Assembly: GCF_024397855.1 (NCBI RefSeq)
Contig: NZ_CP073343.1
Coordinates: forward strand, 310,001-374,000
Length of the DNA: 64,000 nucleotides
Origin: Marinomonas rhizomae
GTDB taxonomy: Bacteria; Pseudomonadota; Gammaproteobacteria; Pseudomonadales; Marinomonadaceae
Direction: 5' to 3'
The translations under genes and the position numbers were made by a program. Positions 18,500-27,232 of this stretch are shown one piece after another (the stretch's first letter is position 1; each line of letters opens with the position of its first letter). A model generated the notes under the pieces. That model ran no database searches and was not told the origin of the DNA. It worked only from the letters and a program-made list of their open reading frames with translations.

Positions 18500-20325
18500 T
18501 GAAACAAGCACTGATAGATGTTTACCAAAAGGAGTTAAGCTACCTTAAGCGACGTGGAGAAGCGTTTGCTAAAGAGCACCCTAAAATTGGTGCGCGTTTG
18601 CATATCACTGAGGATAATGCTCGTGACCCTCATGTTGAGCGTATTATTCAGGGTGTCGCTTTTCTTAATGCTCGAATTCGTAAAAAGTTAGATGACGAGT
18701 TTCCTGAATTGTGTCAGACGCTATTGGATGTGCTTTATCCGCATTATTTACGTCCACTGCCAAGCTATAACATTATTAGCTTTGAACCGGAAAAAAACCT
18801 TACTAGTGTGTCGCATGTTCCTAAAGGTTTAGTGGTCGAGCACAGTGGGCAGAATTCAAGTGAGTTATGCTTCTTTAAAACGATATATGATGCGCAGATT
18901 TTACCGTTTAAAGTGGGGGGCGCTCGCTTACAAACTTGTCCTGTTGAAGCACCGAACCCCGGAAGTTTCAGCGATATTAAAGCTGTTCTAAGTATTAGAT
19001 TGGACGCAATCAACAGCGCTGTCCAAGCTGAGAAGCTTGATTTAAATAAAGTTCGTTTTTACATAAAGGGAACACGTCACTATAGCTTTGCTTTGTATGA
19101 ACTTATTTTAAATCACAGTCTGAAAATAGCGGTAGCGAAAGGTCCGCATGATCCTGATGCTGTATTTTTAGATGTGAAAACTTCGCTCAAAACAGTAGGG
19201 TTTGAAGAAGATGAGGGCATGTTGCCTTATCCCGAACAGTCGTTTGTTGGTTATCGATTACTGACCGAATATTTTGCTTACCCAGAAAAATTTTTATTTT
19301 TCGATGTTGATATCAGTGAAGCTCAAAGTGTTTTGGATGGGCAGCATATTGAGCTGTATTTCTATCTAGACAAAGCCTTGCCGGATATCGAAGCGACGGT
19401 AGATAAAAACAACTTTGTGTTAAACGCAACGCCTCAAATTAATCTATTTGAAAAGCGCTCTGAGCCGTCATTATTAGATTTTTCAATATACGAATATCCA
19501 GTGATTGCTGATGCCCGTCATCCGGATCGAGATGAGATTTACAATATTGATTCACTGTCCATTTCAGTAGACGGTGCCAATATTGATTATATCAACCCCT
19601 TCTTTGGCGTTAGTGCAACGCCAAGTTCTGAGTTGAGTGAAGTTCGTTGGCACACACGTCGTGAAGAATTAGAGCAAGGTAATGTTCGCAGTTTATTTCA
19701 TTTATCACTGATAAATTTAGAAGCGGCGCTTAGTAAAAATAAAGGCGGTATGTTCATTGCTAGTTTGACTTGTTCAAATGGTCGATTACCGTATGTCATC
19801 AACCAAAGAGAAAGCCAGCCGAATCTTTTACCGCGCTCTGGATCGGCCGCAATTGGTAGAATTGTCAGCGAGACGGCCTTTACCGATACGGTTCGTCCGC
19901 GTATCGACGATGATATTTATTGGCAGCTATTGTCTCATTTGAATTTGAATCATATTTCCCTGACTGCTGGGGCGTTAGGCTCAAATGCCTTCCAGAAAAT
20001 TCTCTCGCTGTATAATTTTAATGAGACTGGTGAAAACGAAAGCGTGGTTAATGCAGTCCAAATTCAGTCTGTATCCCCAAGTACTATGCGCATTCTTGAT
20101 GACACTGGTATCCCGTTTTTCTGCCGAGGCAGTCAAGTGACTTTGCTACTAGACGAGTCTCGTTTTGCGGGAAGTTCACCGTATTTATTTGCCGCAGTGC
20201 TTGAGCGCTTTCTTGGTCTTTATACGCAAATTAACTCTTTTGTGCAGCTAACGGTTGAGTTGCAAGGCAGAGACATGCCGCTATGCGCTTGGCCGCCACG
20301 CAGTGGGGATCAGGCTCTATTATGA
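18499..20325 (+). CDS. tssF: T6SS baseplate protein TssF
   Basis: 608 residues with the family opening YQKELSYLKRRGEAFAKEHP followed by ARDPHVERIIQGVAFLNARI and TLLDVLYPHYLRPLPSYNII. The C-terminal FLGLYTQINSFVQLTV and a final CAWPPRSG motif are also diagnostic (VasA/ImpG family). It forms the (TssF)2-TssG wedge core. Its stop overlaps the tssG ATG (ATGA). Confidence 0.95.
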   Translation: MKQALIDVYQKELSYLKRRGEAFAKEHPKIGARLHITEDNARDPHVERIIQGVAFLNARIRKKLDDEFPELCQTLLDVLYPHYLRPLPSYNIISFEPEKNLTSVSHVPKGLVVEHSGQNSSELCFFKTIYDAQILPFKVGGARLQTCPVEAPNPGSFSDIKAVLSIRLDAINSAVQAEKLDLNKVRFYIKGTRHYSFALYELILNHSLKIAVAKGPHDPDAVFLDVKTSLKTVGFEEDEGMLPYPEQSFVGYRLLTEYFAYPEKFLFFDVDISEAQSVLDGQHIELYFYLDKALPDIEATVDKNNFVLNATPQINLFEKRSEPSLLDFSIYEYPVIADARHPDRDEIYNIDSLSISVDGANIDYINPFFGVSATPSSELSEVRWHTRREELEQGNVRSLFHLSLINLEAALSKNKGGMFIASLTCSNGRLPYVINQRESQPNLLPRSGSAAIGRIVSETAFTDTVRPRIDDDIYWQLLSHLNLNHISLTAGALGSNAFQKILSLYNFNETGENESVVNAVQIQSVSPSTMRILDDTGIPFFCRGSQVTLLLDESRFAGSSPYLFAAVLERFLGLYTQINSFVQLTVELQGRDMPLCAWPPRSGDQALL

Positions 20326-21410
20326 TGGATACTTCTATCCCGTATGCTTTACCAGATATCGATTTTTTCCAACGACTTCGACTTCTAGAAGCTGATGCTC
20401 GTAAAAGCAATGAACTGGCTGATGCCCCGATTGGGTACGATTACCCGTTGTATCGGGAGTTTGTGGATTTTTGCGTCATACAATCCTTGGTTTCACCGTA
20501 TGCGGCTAAGCAAAAAATTGAGATGGTGCCTGCTGAGCATGGCTACCAGAAACGCATGCTCCATGTGGCCTGTTTCGGTTTAACCGGCCCGTCTGGCGTT
20601 TTACCTCAGTACTATACCGAGATGCTTGCTCAGCGTAATCGGGACAAAGATACGGCCTTAAAAGTGTTATTGGATGGCTTCAATGCCCGAGCTATTAGCT
20701 TTTTATATCGTGCTTGGCAGAAGAACCGCTTAGCCATTTTAGAAGAGCAAGCTGGGAGAAATCCGCAGAGTACTCAGATTCACCCTGCCCGAAAAATGAT
20801 GATGAGTTATACCGGGCTTCGCCATGGTGAATCGGCATCTGAAAGCGTTGAGCATAGCTCTGTGGAAGCGTCTGCCGATGGCGAGCTAAATGTGCCGAGT
20901 TGTGAAGACATTGCCTACTATTTTTCGGGCTACTTTAGTCAGCGACCTCGTAATGCCAATGCTCTACGTAAAATCATTGGTCATGTCTTGGGATGTGACG
21001 TGTCCTTAAAACAGTTTTTTGGTCGCTGGTTCGAGCTTGAACCGAGTCAGCGTAATGTATTAGGTAAGGCTAATTGCAGCTTAGGGCAAAGTTTTGTGGT
21101 GGGTGGCGCCATTTATGAAGGCGGCTTTAGTATGCGATTACGCACAGAGCCACTGGGTTATTCTGCATTTCAGCGCATCAGACCCGGCGGTGTTTTGTTT
21201 GAGCGACTTAAAGATGTCTTGTTTTCCTTTCTTGGGGCCGACTATTGGGTAGACCTACAAGTTGTATTGAAAGGAAACGATCGGCCAGCACTGCAAATAG
21301 GAGGGGGCTCTAGCTCGCAACCTTCTTTAGCTCTTGGTGAAGGACTCTGGTTATCCAGTGAACCGGCTGACCATGATGTTGCAGATACTGTTTATAACTT
21401 AAATCGTTAA
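20322..21410 (+). CDS. tssG: T6SS baseplate protein TssG
   Basis: About 362 residues from the ATG that overlaps the tssF stop; an ATG one codon later is equally possible. It carries the VasB/ImpH motifs FFQRLRLLEADA, the CFGLTGPSGVLPQYYTE signature, the FNARAISFLYRAWQKNR helix and the late LGEGLWL. It completes the baseplate wedge with TssE and TssF and contacts TssK. Confidence 0.95.
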   Translation: MMDTSIPYALPDIDFFQRLRLLEADARKSNELADAPIGYDYPLYREFVDFCVIQSLVSPYAAKQKIEMVPAEHGYQKRMLHVACFGLTGPSGVLPQYYTEMLAQRNRDKDTALKVLLDGFNARAISFLYRAWQKNRLAILEEQAGRNPQSTQIHPARKMMMSYTGLRHGESASESVEHSSVEASADGELNVPSCEDIAYYFSGYFSQRPRNANALRKIIGHVLGCDVSLKQFFGRWFELEPSQRNVLGKANCSLGQSFVVGGAIYEGGFSMRLRTEPLGYSAFQRIRPGGVLFERLKDVLFSFLGADYWVDLQVVLKGNDRPALQIGGGSSSQPSLALGEGLWLSSEPADHDVADTVYNLNR

Positions 21411-21422
21411 TCTGGTGTGACC

Positions 21423-23090
21423 ATGAATCAACTTGGACGATATGAATTAAAAGAATTGATCGGCGAAGGTGCGATGTCTCAGGTGTATAAAGCCTATGAT
21501 CCCGCATTGCAGCGTACGCTGGCCATCAAAGTATTAAAACCTGATTTTGCACAAGACAAAGAGCGCTTAAGTTACTTCTTAAACGAAGTGACCATCTCTG
21601 GAAAGCTGAATCACCCTAATATTGTACAGATTTTTGATGTGGGTGAAGTCGATGATGTACCGTTTATTGTGATGGAATTTGTCGACTGTGAAAGCCTTGA
21701 TGAATGGTTAGCTCGACAGCAAGAAGTTCCCTTGGAAACGGTGATTGATATTGTTGGCCAACTTGGCGCCGCTTTGGAATACGCTCACTCAAAGGGCGTT
21801 GTGCACAGGGATTTAAAACCGAGTAATGTACTGATCGAATCGAATGGTCGTGTTCGCTTGACCGATTTTGGCGTTGCATATCTGCATGAGCAGACCGATG
21901 TTCAACAGGTCGAAGAAGGCGAAACGATTGTTGGTACGCCTTACTATATGTCTCCTGAGCAACTGGCAGGTAAAACGCCCGATCAACGCAGTGATTTGTA
22001 CTCCCTTGGGGTCGTCATGTATCAATTGGTGTTTGGTACCTTGCCTTTTGAAGCCTCGACCATTCGTGATTTGTTTAACCTTATTCAAACCTCAGATGTG
22101 AACTTACACACATCTCGTTGTCCTCATGCGGTGAAAAAAGTCATTCGTCGCTTGCTGCATAAAAAGGCCACGTTCCGTTATAACAATGCCAAGGAGCTGC
22201 TCAGACAACTAGAAGCATTAGATTTAGAATTGGCCAGTCAAGCCAGCAAATGGAGTGAGCGCATTACTGCTACGTGGCTCTATACTGCAGTAGTAGCGGG
22301 AACCTGCAGTATTTTGTTAATTGGTTTTTTGTTATTCACGCTGAATGATTTATCAAAAAATCTGACACAAGTACTAAGCGATTACGGCAGCATGTTGGTA
22401 CAGCAGACAAAAGAGGAAGTTGATGAAGCCTTACTACTGAATGATGGTTTGGCTTTAACTGTTTCAGCAGAGCGTATCGCTTCTAATGAACAAATAAATT
22501 ACTTATACATCACCGATCACAGTGGCACGATCAAAGCATCTAGTGATGTGCAAAGTATTGGTACCACCTATCGAGCGCCTGCTGAGTTGCAGCCATTGAC
22601 TGAACTTCAAGGGAGTCGAGTTTCGCAGTTGCCTCCCAGTGTGAATAATGGTGAGCGGGTGTATGACTTCAAAGCGCCAATTTTGTTTAACGACAAGGTG
22701 ATAGGCAGCGTCGTAATGGGGCTATCAGCGCGTTCTATAGATGATGTGTGGTGGCGAACAATGTCTGTCTTAGTCTGCTTTATTTTACTTGTCTGCGTGT
22801 TTATTTCTGCACTGGTATTCTTTATCTGCCGATTCTTTACCAGCGAATTTAAGCATTTAGGCAAAGCCATGCAGAGTCTTTACGTCGGTAATTACTTCAC
22901 TCGCTTACCGGTAAGCAAAATAGACGAAGTGGGCTATGCCAAACGTCAGTTCAATGAGCTGGCAGAGCAAATGGAAACCTTTATTAAAGAATCTGATCCA
23001 GATATTGAGCAAGCACAGCTGAGCGAATCTGAGATCGAAACCGATGGCAATAAAACTGTTGTAATCCGCAAAACAGAGGATGTTAAATGA
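21423..23090 (+). CDS. ppkA: Ser/Thr kinase PpkA with sensor and HAMP-like region
   Basis: About 555 residues. Residues 7-265 are a complete Hanks-type kinase: Gly-rich loop GEGAMSQVYKAY, catalytic Lys in LAIKVLK (about residue 36), HRDLKPSN and DFGVAYL loops, and GTPYYMSPEQ. A membrane helix near 280-305 leads to an extracytoplasmic sensor domain with DHSGTIKASSDV and KVIGSVVMGLSA, similar to a Cache/PAS-like fold. A second helix near 440-465 is followed by a HAMP-like cytoplasmic region and an acidic tail. With pppA and tagH in the operon this is the T6SS threonine-phosphorylation switch. The sensor suggests that envelope or chemical signals set the kinase activity. Its stop overlaps the tssH start (ATGA). 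Confidence 0.9.
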   Translation: MNQLGRYELKELIGEGAMSQVYKAYDPALQRTLAIKVLKPDFAQDKERLSYFLNEVTISGKLNHPNIVQIFDVGEVDDVPFIVMEFVDCESLDEWLARQQEVPLETVIDIVGQLGAALEYAHSKGVVHRDLKPSNVLIESNGRVRLTDFGVAYLHEQTDVQQVEEGETIVGTPYYMSPEQLAGKTPDQRSDLYSLGVVMYQLVFGTLPFEASTIRDLFNLIQTSDVNLHTSRCPHAVKKVIRRLLHKKATFRYNNAKELLRQLEALDLELASQASKWSERITATWLYTAVVAGTCSILLIGFLLFTLNDLSKNLTQVLSDYGSMLVQQTKEEVDEALLLNDGLALTVSAERIASNEQINYLYITDHSGTIKASSDVQSIGTTYRAPAELQPLTELQGSRVSQLPPSVNNGERVYDFKAPILFNDKVIGSVVMGLSARSIDDVWWRTMSVLVCFILLVCVFISALVFFICRFFTSEFKHLGKAMQSLYVGNYFTRLPVSKIDEVGYAKRQFNELAEQMETFIKESDPDIEQAQLSESEIETDGNKTVVIRKTEDVK

Positions 23091-25738
23091 ACACACGAGC
23101 ACTAATTGGTAAATTATCCGCAACCAGTCGAGCCGCTTTTGAAAGCGCTGCATCCTTAGCGGTCACTCATAAGCATTACGCCGTTGAGCTTGAGCACATT
23201 GTATTGGCGCTTACGCAAGCGCCTGCAACAGGTGCACGTCAAGCGCTTAGCCGCTACAACGTCAATGTCGATCAGCTGCAAGGTAATATCTTGACGGTCT
23301 TTGAACGCTTTGACAAAGGTCATACAGGCGCGCCGTCGTTTTCCCCAAATGTGGTTGAGTTGATTCGTAAAGCGTGGCTATTGTCGAGTCTTGAATACGG
23401 TGATGAAGACGTCGCGGGCAACACATTACTGGTTGCCTTGTTTAAAGAGCCTGCGATGGCATTACAATTGACCTCTCAGCTTCCTGCATTGGCTCAATTT
23501 GATCAAGAGGACTTCGTCCGCAATGGTCCGAATCTTGTCAAACTTGAAAACCCGAATGCTGGAGGGAGTCAAGGTGCTCAAGCCGATGGGTCGGCTGAAA
23601 CCAGTGTTGGCAATCCTGCTCAAGGTGACAGTGCTCTCGCGTCTTATACGCTTGATTTAACAGGACGAGCGCGTTCAGGTGAGTTAGATCCAGTGGTCGG
23701 CCGTGAAGCGGAAATTCGTCAGCTGATCGATATTTTGTGTCGTCGTCGTCAAAACAATCCCATTCTGACAGGTGAAGCCGGTGTCGGTAAAACGGCCATC
23801 GTAGAAGGCTTGGCGCAGCGTATTGTCGATGGCGATGTCCCGGACTCGTTGCAAGATGTCGATATCCGTATTCTTGATTTAACGCTGCTGCAAGCCGGAG
23901 CCGGTGTAAGAGGGGAATTTGAGAACCGCCTTAAAGGCGTTGTCGAAGAAGTTAAGCAGTCCCCTAAGCCAATCATTCTTTTTATTGACGAAGCGCATAC
24001 TTTAATTGGTGCGGGCAATTCTGGTGGTCAAGGTGATGCCGCTAACATCTTGAAGCCTGCCTTGGCACGAGGAGAGTTACGTACCATCGCTGCGACCACT
24101 TGGGCAGAGTATAAAAAGTACTTTGAAAAAGACGCGGCACTAACGCGTCGTTTCCAAGTGGTAAAAGTGGATGAGCCAAGCCCTGAGAATGCCATGCGCA
24201 TGCTACGTACGCTAGCGCCGCATTTTGAAGCCCATCATCAAGTCATGATCTTGGATGAAGCTATTCGCGACGCCGTATTATTGTCGAAGCGTTATATCTC
24301 TGGCCGTCAGATGCCAGATGTTTGTGTATCGGTACTGGATACCGCGTGTTCACGCGTCAATCTAGAACTTCGCAATGCCCCCGCTGCGCTGGATAATTTA
24401 AATGCCAGTCTAGATCAGCAGCAACGTGAACTGTCTGCACTAGAGCGTGAGCACAGTCTTTATGGAGGCTTTGTCGAAGAAGTAGAAGCGCTGCGCGCGA
24501 CGATTGATCAACTGGAATCTGAGAAAGTTATCGTTGAGCAGTCATGGCAAAAGGAAAAGACGTTAGTTGATCAGATTGTAGCGTTACGCCAAGAGATCAG
24601 TGACGCTGATGCTGAACCAGCGTTGGAATTGGCTGCTTCGAAAGAAGAGTTGACCGCGCATCTGGTTGAATTAGAAGTTCTGCAAGGTGAAGCGCCGTTG
24701 GTTCGTCCTCATGTGGACAGCCAAGTGATTGCAGAAGTTATTTCTTCATGGACAGGCATACCTGCGGGCCGCATGGTTTCTAGTGAGATTCAAAAGGTTC
24801 TGACGGTTCAAACAGAGTTGCAAAAACGCATCATCGGTCAAGATCATGCATTGGATGCGGTTAGCCAAAGTGTACGTATTGCCAGTGCTAAGCTGAAAGA
24901 TCCGAAGCAGCCAATTGGCGTATTTATGTTCTGCGGTAGCAGTGGTGTCGGTAAGACAGAAACAGCGTTGGCGCTGGCGGACTTACTGTACGGCGGCGAG
25001 CAAAATCTTACGGTCATCAATATGTCCGAATTTAAAGAAGAGCATAAAGTATCGCTGTTGATGGGCGCGCCACCTGGCTATGTTGGCCACGGTGAAGGGG
25101 GTGTACTGACCGAAGCCGTTCGTCGTAAGCCATTCAGTGTTATTTTGCTCGATGAAATGGAGAAAGCGCACCCAGGTGTGCAAGACATCTTCTACCAAAT
25201 TTTTGACAAAGGCAGCATGAAAGACAGTGAAGGGCGTGATATCGACTTCCGCAATACACTGATTATTATGACCTCTAATGCTGGAACCGAGACCATTTCT
25301 CAGTATTACGCTGACCCTGATACCGCGCCAGCACCAGAGAAGCTTGAAGGTCTGATCAAAGATGAAATGTTGACTTACTTTAAACCTGCTTTCTTGGGGC
25401 GTACCCGATTGGTGCCGTTCTTACCGCTGACTGACGATGTGATGGGTAACATTATTCGCTTACAGCTAAATCGTGTCGGCCAGCGTTTAGCTGAGCAATA
25501 CAAGGCTCAATTTGAGTTCAGCGATGCTGTAGTGGACACCATAGTAAGTCGTTGTAAAGAAGTGGATACAGGGGCGCGTAATGCGATTCACATCATCAAT
25601 CGTACCTTGTTGCCTGAGATATCAATGCATGTGCTTGAATCGATGGGTGAAGAGCAAAGTATTATAGGTGTCACCATTGATATGGATGATAACAGTCAAT
25701 TCACTTACCAACTTCAGCGGAGCCCTAAAAATGCGTAG
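23087..25738 (+). CDS. tssH: T6SS sheath-recycling ATPase TssH (ClpV)
   Basis: 883 residues. The N-terminal domain (residues 1-150) carries two Clp_N repeats (HYAVELEHIVLALTQ) that bind contracted sheath. AAA1 has Walker A GEAGVGKTAIVEG and Walker B IILFIDEAHTL; the coiled M-domain lies at about 410-535; AAA2 has GSSGVGKTETALAL and VILLDEMEKAH, and a ClpB-type C-terminal small domain follows. It disassembles the sheath after firing. The stop lies inside the first codons of the next gene. Confidence 0.95.
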   Translation: MNTRALIGKLSATSRAAFESAASLAVTHKHYAVELEHIVLALTQAPATGARQALSRYNVNVDQLQGNILTVFERFDKGHTGAPSFSPNVVELIRKAWLLSSLEYGDEDVAGNTLLVALFKEPAMALQLTSQLPALAQFDQEDFVRNGPNLVKLENPNAGGSQGAQADGSAETSVGNPAQGDSALASYTLDLTGRARSGELDPVVGREAEIRQLIDILCRRRQNNPILTGEAGVGKTAIVEGLAQRIVDGDVPDSLQDVDIRILDLTLLQAGAGVRGEFENRLKGVVEEVKQSPKPIILFIDEAHTLIGAGNSGGQGDAANILKPALARGELRTIAATTWAEYKKYFEKDAALTRRFQVVKVDEPSPENAMRMLRTLAPHFEAHHQVMILDEAIRDAVLLSKRYISGRQMPDVCVSVLDTACSRVNLELRNAPAALDNLNASLDQQQRELSALEREHSLYGGFVEEVEALRATIDQLESEKVIVEQSWQKEKTLVDQIVALRQEISDADAEPALELAASKEELTAHLVELEVLQGEAPLVRPHVDSQVIAEVISSWTGIPAGRMVSSEIQKVLTVQTELQKRIIGQDHALDAVSQSVRIASAKLKDPKQPIGVFMFCGSSGVGKTETALALADLLYGGEQNLTVINMSEFKEEHKVSLLMGAPPGYVGHGEGGVLTEAVRRKPFSVILLDEMEKAHPGVQDIFYQIFDKGSMKDSEGRDIDFRNTLIIMTSNAGTETISQYYADPDTAPAPEKLEGLIKDEMLTYFKPAFLGRTRLVPFLPLTDDVMGNIIRLQLNRVGQRLAEQYKAQFEFSDAVVDTIVSRCKEVDTGARNAIHIINRTLLPEISMHVLESMGEEQSIIGVTIDMDDNSQFTYQLQRSPKNA

Positions 25739-26366
25739 CGTATTGAAATGCTTAGCGCCACATTGCTTTTCACTCGGTGTATTAGGGATGTCTGTTTTAT
25801 TTTCAGGGCAAGCGTTAGCGGCAAAAAATGATAATTTTCGTGTGGCATTACCTGAAGGTTATGAAGTGACGTCTTATCAAGCGAATGAGAATTTAGACGG
25901 TGGTTTGGTTAACTTTTCCGAAAATAATGCTGACATGCGTTTGCGCTTACAAAGTTATTTAACACAATACATGCCTTCAGATTTACAGAAGCTGGCTTCA
26001 TCAAACCCTTCAAGCTTCGCGAATACGATTCTAGCGACAAGACTTAAAAAAGATTGTGTAAATTATAAGGTAAGTGTTGGTCAGGTTCGACGCTACAATG
26101 ATGGACAGCATATTAACTGGTGGAGTGTGTGTGAACAGCTAAACAGCGATAATCTATACGAATTCGAACGTGGGCGATTATATATAAGCAATTTCGGAAC
26201 ATATATATATAGTCATTACGAGACAGGGAAAGGTAAAGACTTTCAGTTTTCTGTAAAGGAAGTTAAATGGTTTGACCGCTTCCTTGCTAACAGCGCTTTG
26301 TGCGAGAGTGGCAAAGATTGCGGGTTAGAAGGTAAACTTGTCGATAAAATATTTGTTCAAAAATAA
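25731..26366 (+). CDS. Putative periplasmic protein at the end of the T6SS operon
   Basis: 211 residues from the ATG at 25731, which overlaps the tssH stop by 8 bases. A signal peptide ends near ALA in FSGQALAAKN. I do not recognise the family. The mature part contains LPEGYEVTSYQANEN, two late cysteines (CESGKDCG) and many aromatic residues. The tight overlap argues for co-expression with tssH. A periplasmic accessory role is possible but unproven. Confidence 0.6.
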   Translation: MRSVLKCLAPHCFSLGVLGMSVLFSGQALAAKNDNFRVALPEGYEVTSYQANENLDGGLVNFSENNADMRLRLQSYLTQYMPSDLQKLASSNPSSFANTILATRLKKDCVNYKVSVGQVRRYNDGQHINWWSVCEQLNSDNLYEFERGRLYISNFGTYIYSHYETGKGKDFQFSVKEVKWFDRFLANSALCESGKDCGLEGKLVDKIFVQK

Positions 26367-26451
26367 ATGTTGGGAAAATGATTTTTCCTTATGTTTGAAT
26401 AATAAATGTAGGTTAGTTAATAAAATATGTATTAGCTAAAATAGTAAGACA

Positions 26452-26509
26452 AGGATGTCTGTTCTAATATGTCTTTATATTAGAACTCCCCATCCTGTTA
26501 TTGTTTTTT
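26452..26509 (+). terminator. Strong hairpin ending the main T6SS operon
   Basis: An inner perfect 10-bp stem, GTTCTAATAT (26461-26470) with ATATTAGAAC (26477-26486), is wrapped by AGGATG (26452-26457) pairing with CATCCT (26491-26496). A T-rich run ending in TTTTTT at about 26509 follows. It lies 85 bases after the last operon gene and before hcp, so hcp is probably transcribed on its own. The hcp promoter must lie between 26510 and 26630; AT-rich hexamers exist there but none stands out. Confidence 0.75.
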
Positions 26510-26651
26510 CCAAAATTACTAACTACTAAAGATTTATTTCATAAAATAAAGTGAAATGATTCCAATGCTTAATTTTTAAGTTATCGGGGTTGTTTTATTT
26601 TATGGGGTAAAAATCCAGTAAATTAATTTTTAAAAAAGGAAGTGTAGAACC

Positions 26652-27128
26652 ATGGCAATCTATCTAAAAATCGATGGTATTGATGGCGACGTAACAGCAG
26701 CGGGTCATGAAAAATGGGTTGAATGTGACTCATTAGATTGGAACATCAATCGCAGCTTATCTACTAAGCCCGGTCAAGGTAAAGATCGTGAGTCAACAAC
26801 ACCTGTTATCGGTGAGATCACAATAACAACGAAAATGGATAAAACCTCTCCATTGTTCTTTGTAGAATCTTGTGTTGGTCAAGGTAAAAAAGCTGAAATC
26901 CATCTTGTGCAAACAACCCCAGAAGGCATCGAGACGTACATGGAATACACACTGACTAACACGCTTATCAGTGGTTACAACGTTGTATCTAATGGCGATC
27001 GTCCTGTAGAAGCTATCGCTCTTAACTTTACTAAAGTTGAAATGAAATACACGTCGTGGGATGAAAAGCATCAGCCAGAGGGCAGCGTGCCATCGGGTTA
27101 CGATTTGGCTACAGGTACACGTCTGTAA
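26652..27128 (+). CDS. hcp: T6SS tube protein Hcp (TssD)
   Basis: 158 residues, normal Hcp size, with the typical start MAIYLKIDGIDGDVT and motifs HEKWVECDSLDW, GEITITTKMDKTSP and a C-terminal TGTRL. Hexameric rings stack to form the inner tube and can carry small effectors. AAGGAAGTG lies about 6 bases before the ATG. It is a single-gene unit, framed by the operon terminator upstream and its own terminator downstream, consistent with the large amount of Hcp needed. Confidence 0.97.
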   Translation: MAIYLKIDGIDGDVTAAGHEKWVECDSLDWNINRSLSTKPGQGKDRESTTPVIGEITITTKMDKTSPLFFVESCVGQGKKAEIHLVQTTPEGIETYMEYTLTNTLISGYNVVSNGDRPVEAIALNFTKVEMKYTSWDEKHQPEGSVPSGYDLATGTRL

Positions 27129-27137
27129 GCTATGCTT

Positions 27138-27170
27138 ACAAACCGCAGCCCATGGGCTGCGGTTTGTTTT
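27138..27170 (+). terminator. Rho-independent terminator after hcp
   Basis: A perfect palindrome-like stem AAACCGCAGCCC / GGGCTGCGGTTT about 12 bases after the hcp stop, followed by TGTTTTAT. It separates hcp from the vgrG cluster. Confidence 0.85.
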
Positions 27171-27232
27171 ATAGCGTATTGGGTTTGGATTGTTTAATTC
27201 TTATTTCTTAATTAGGGGCAACAAGGACGTAT

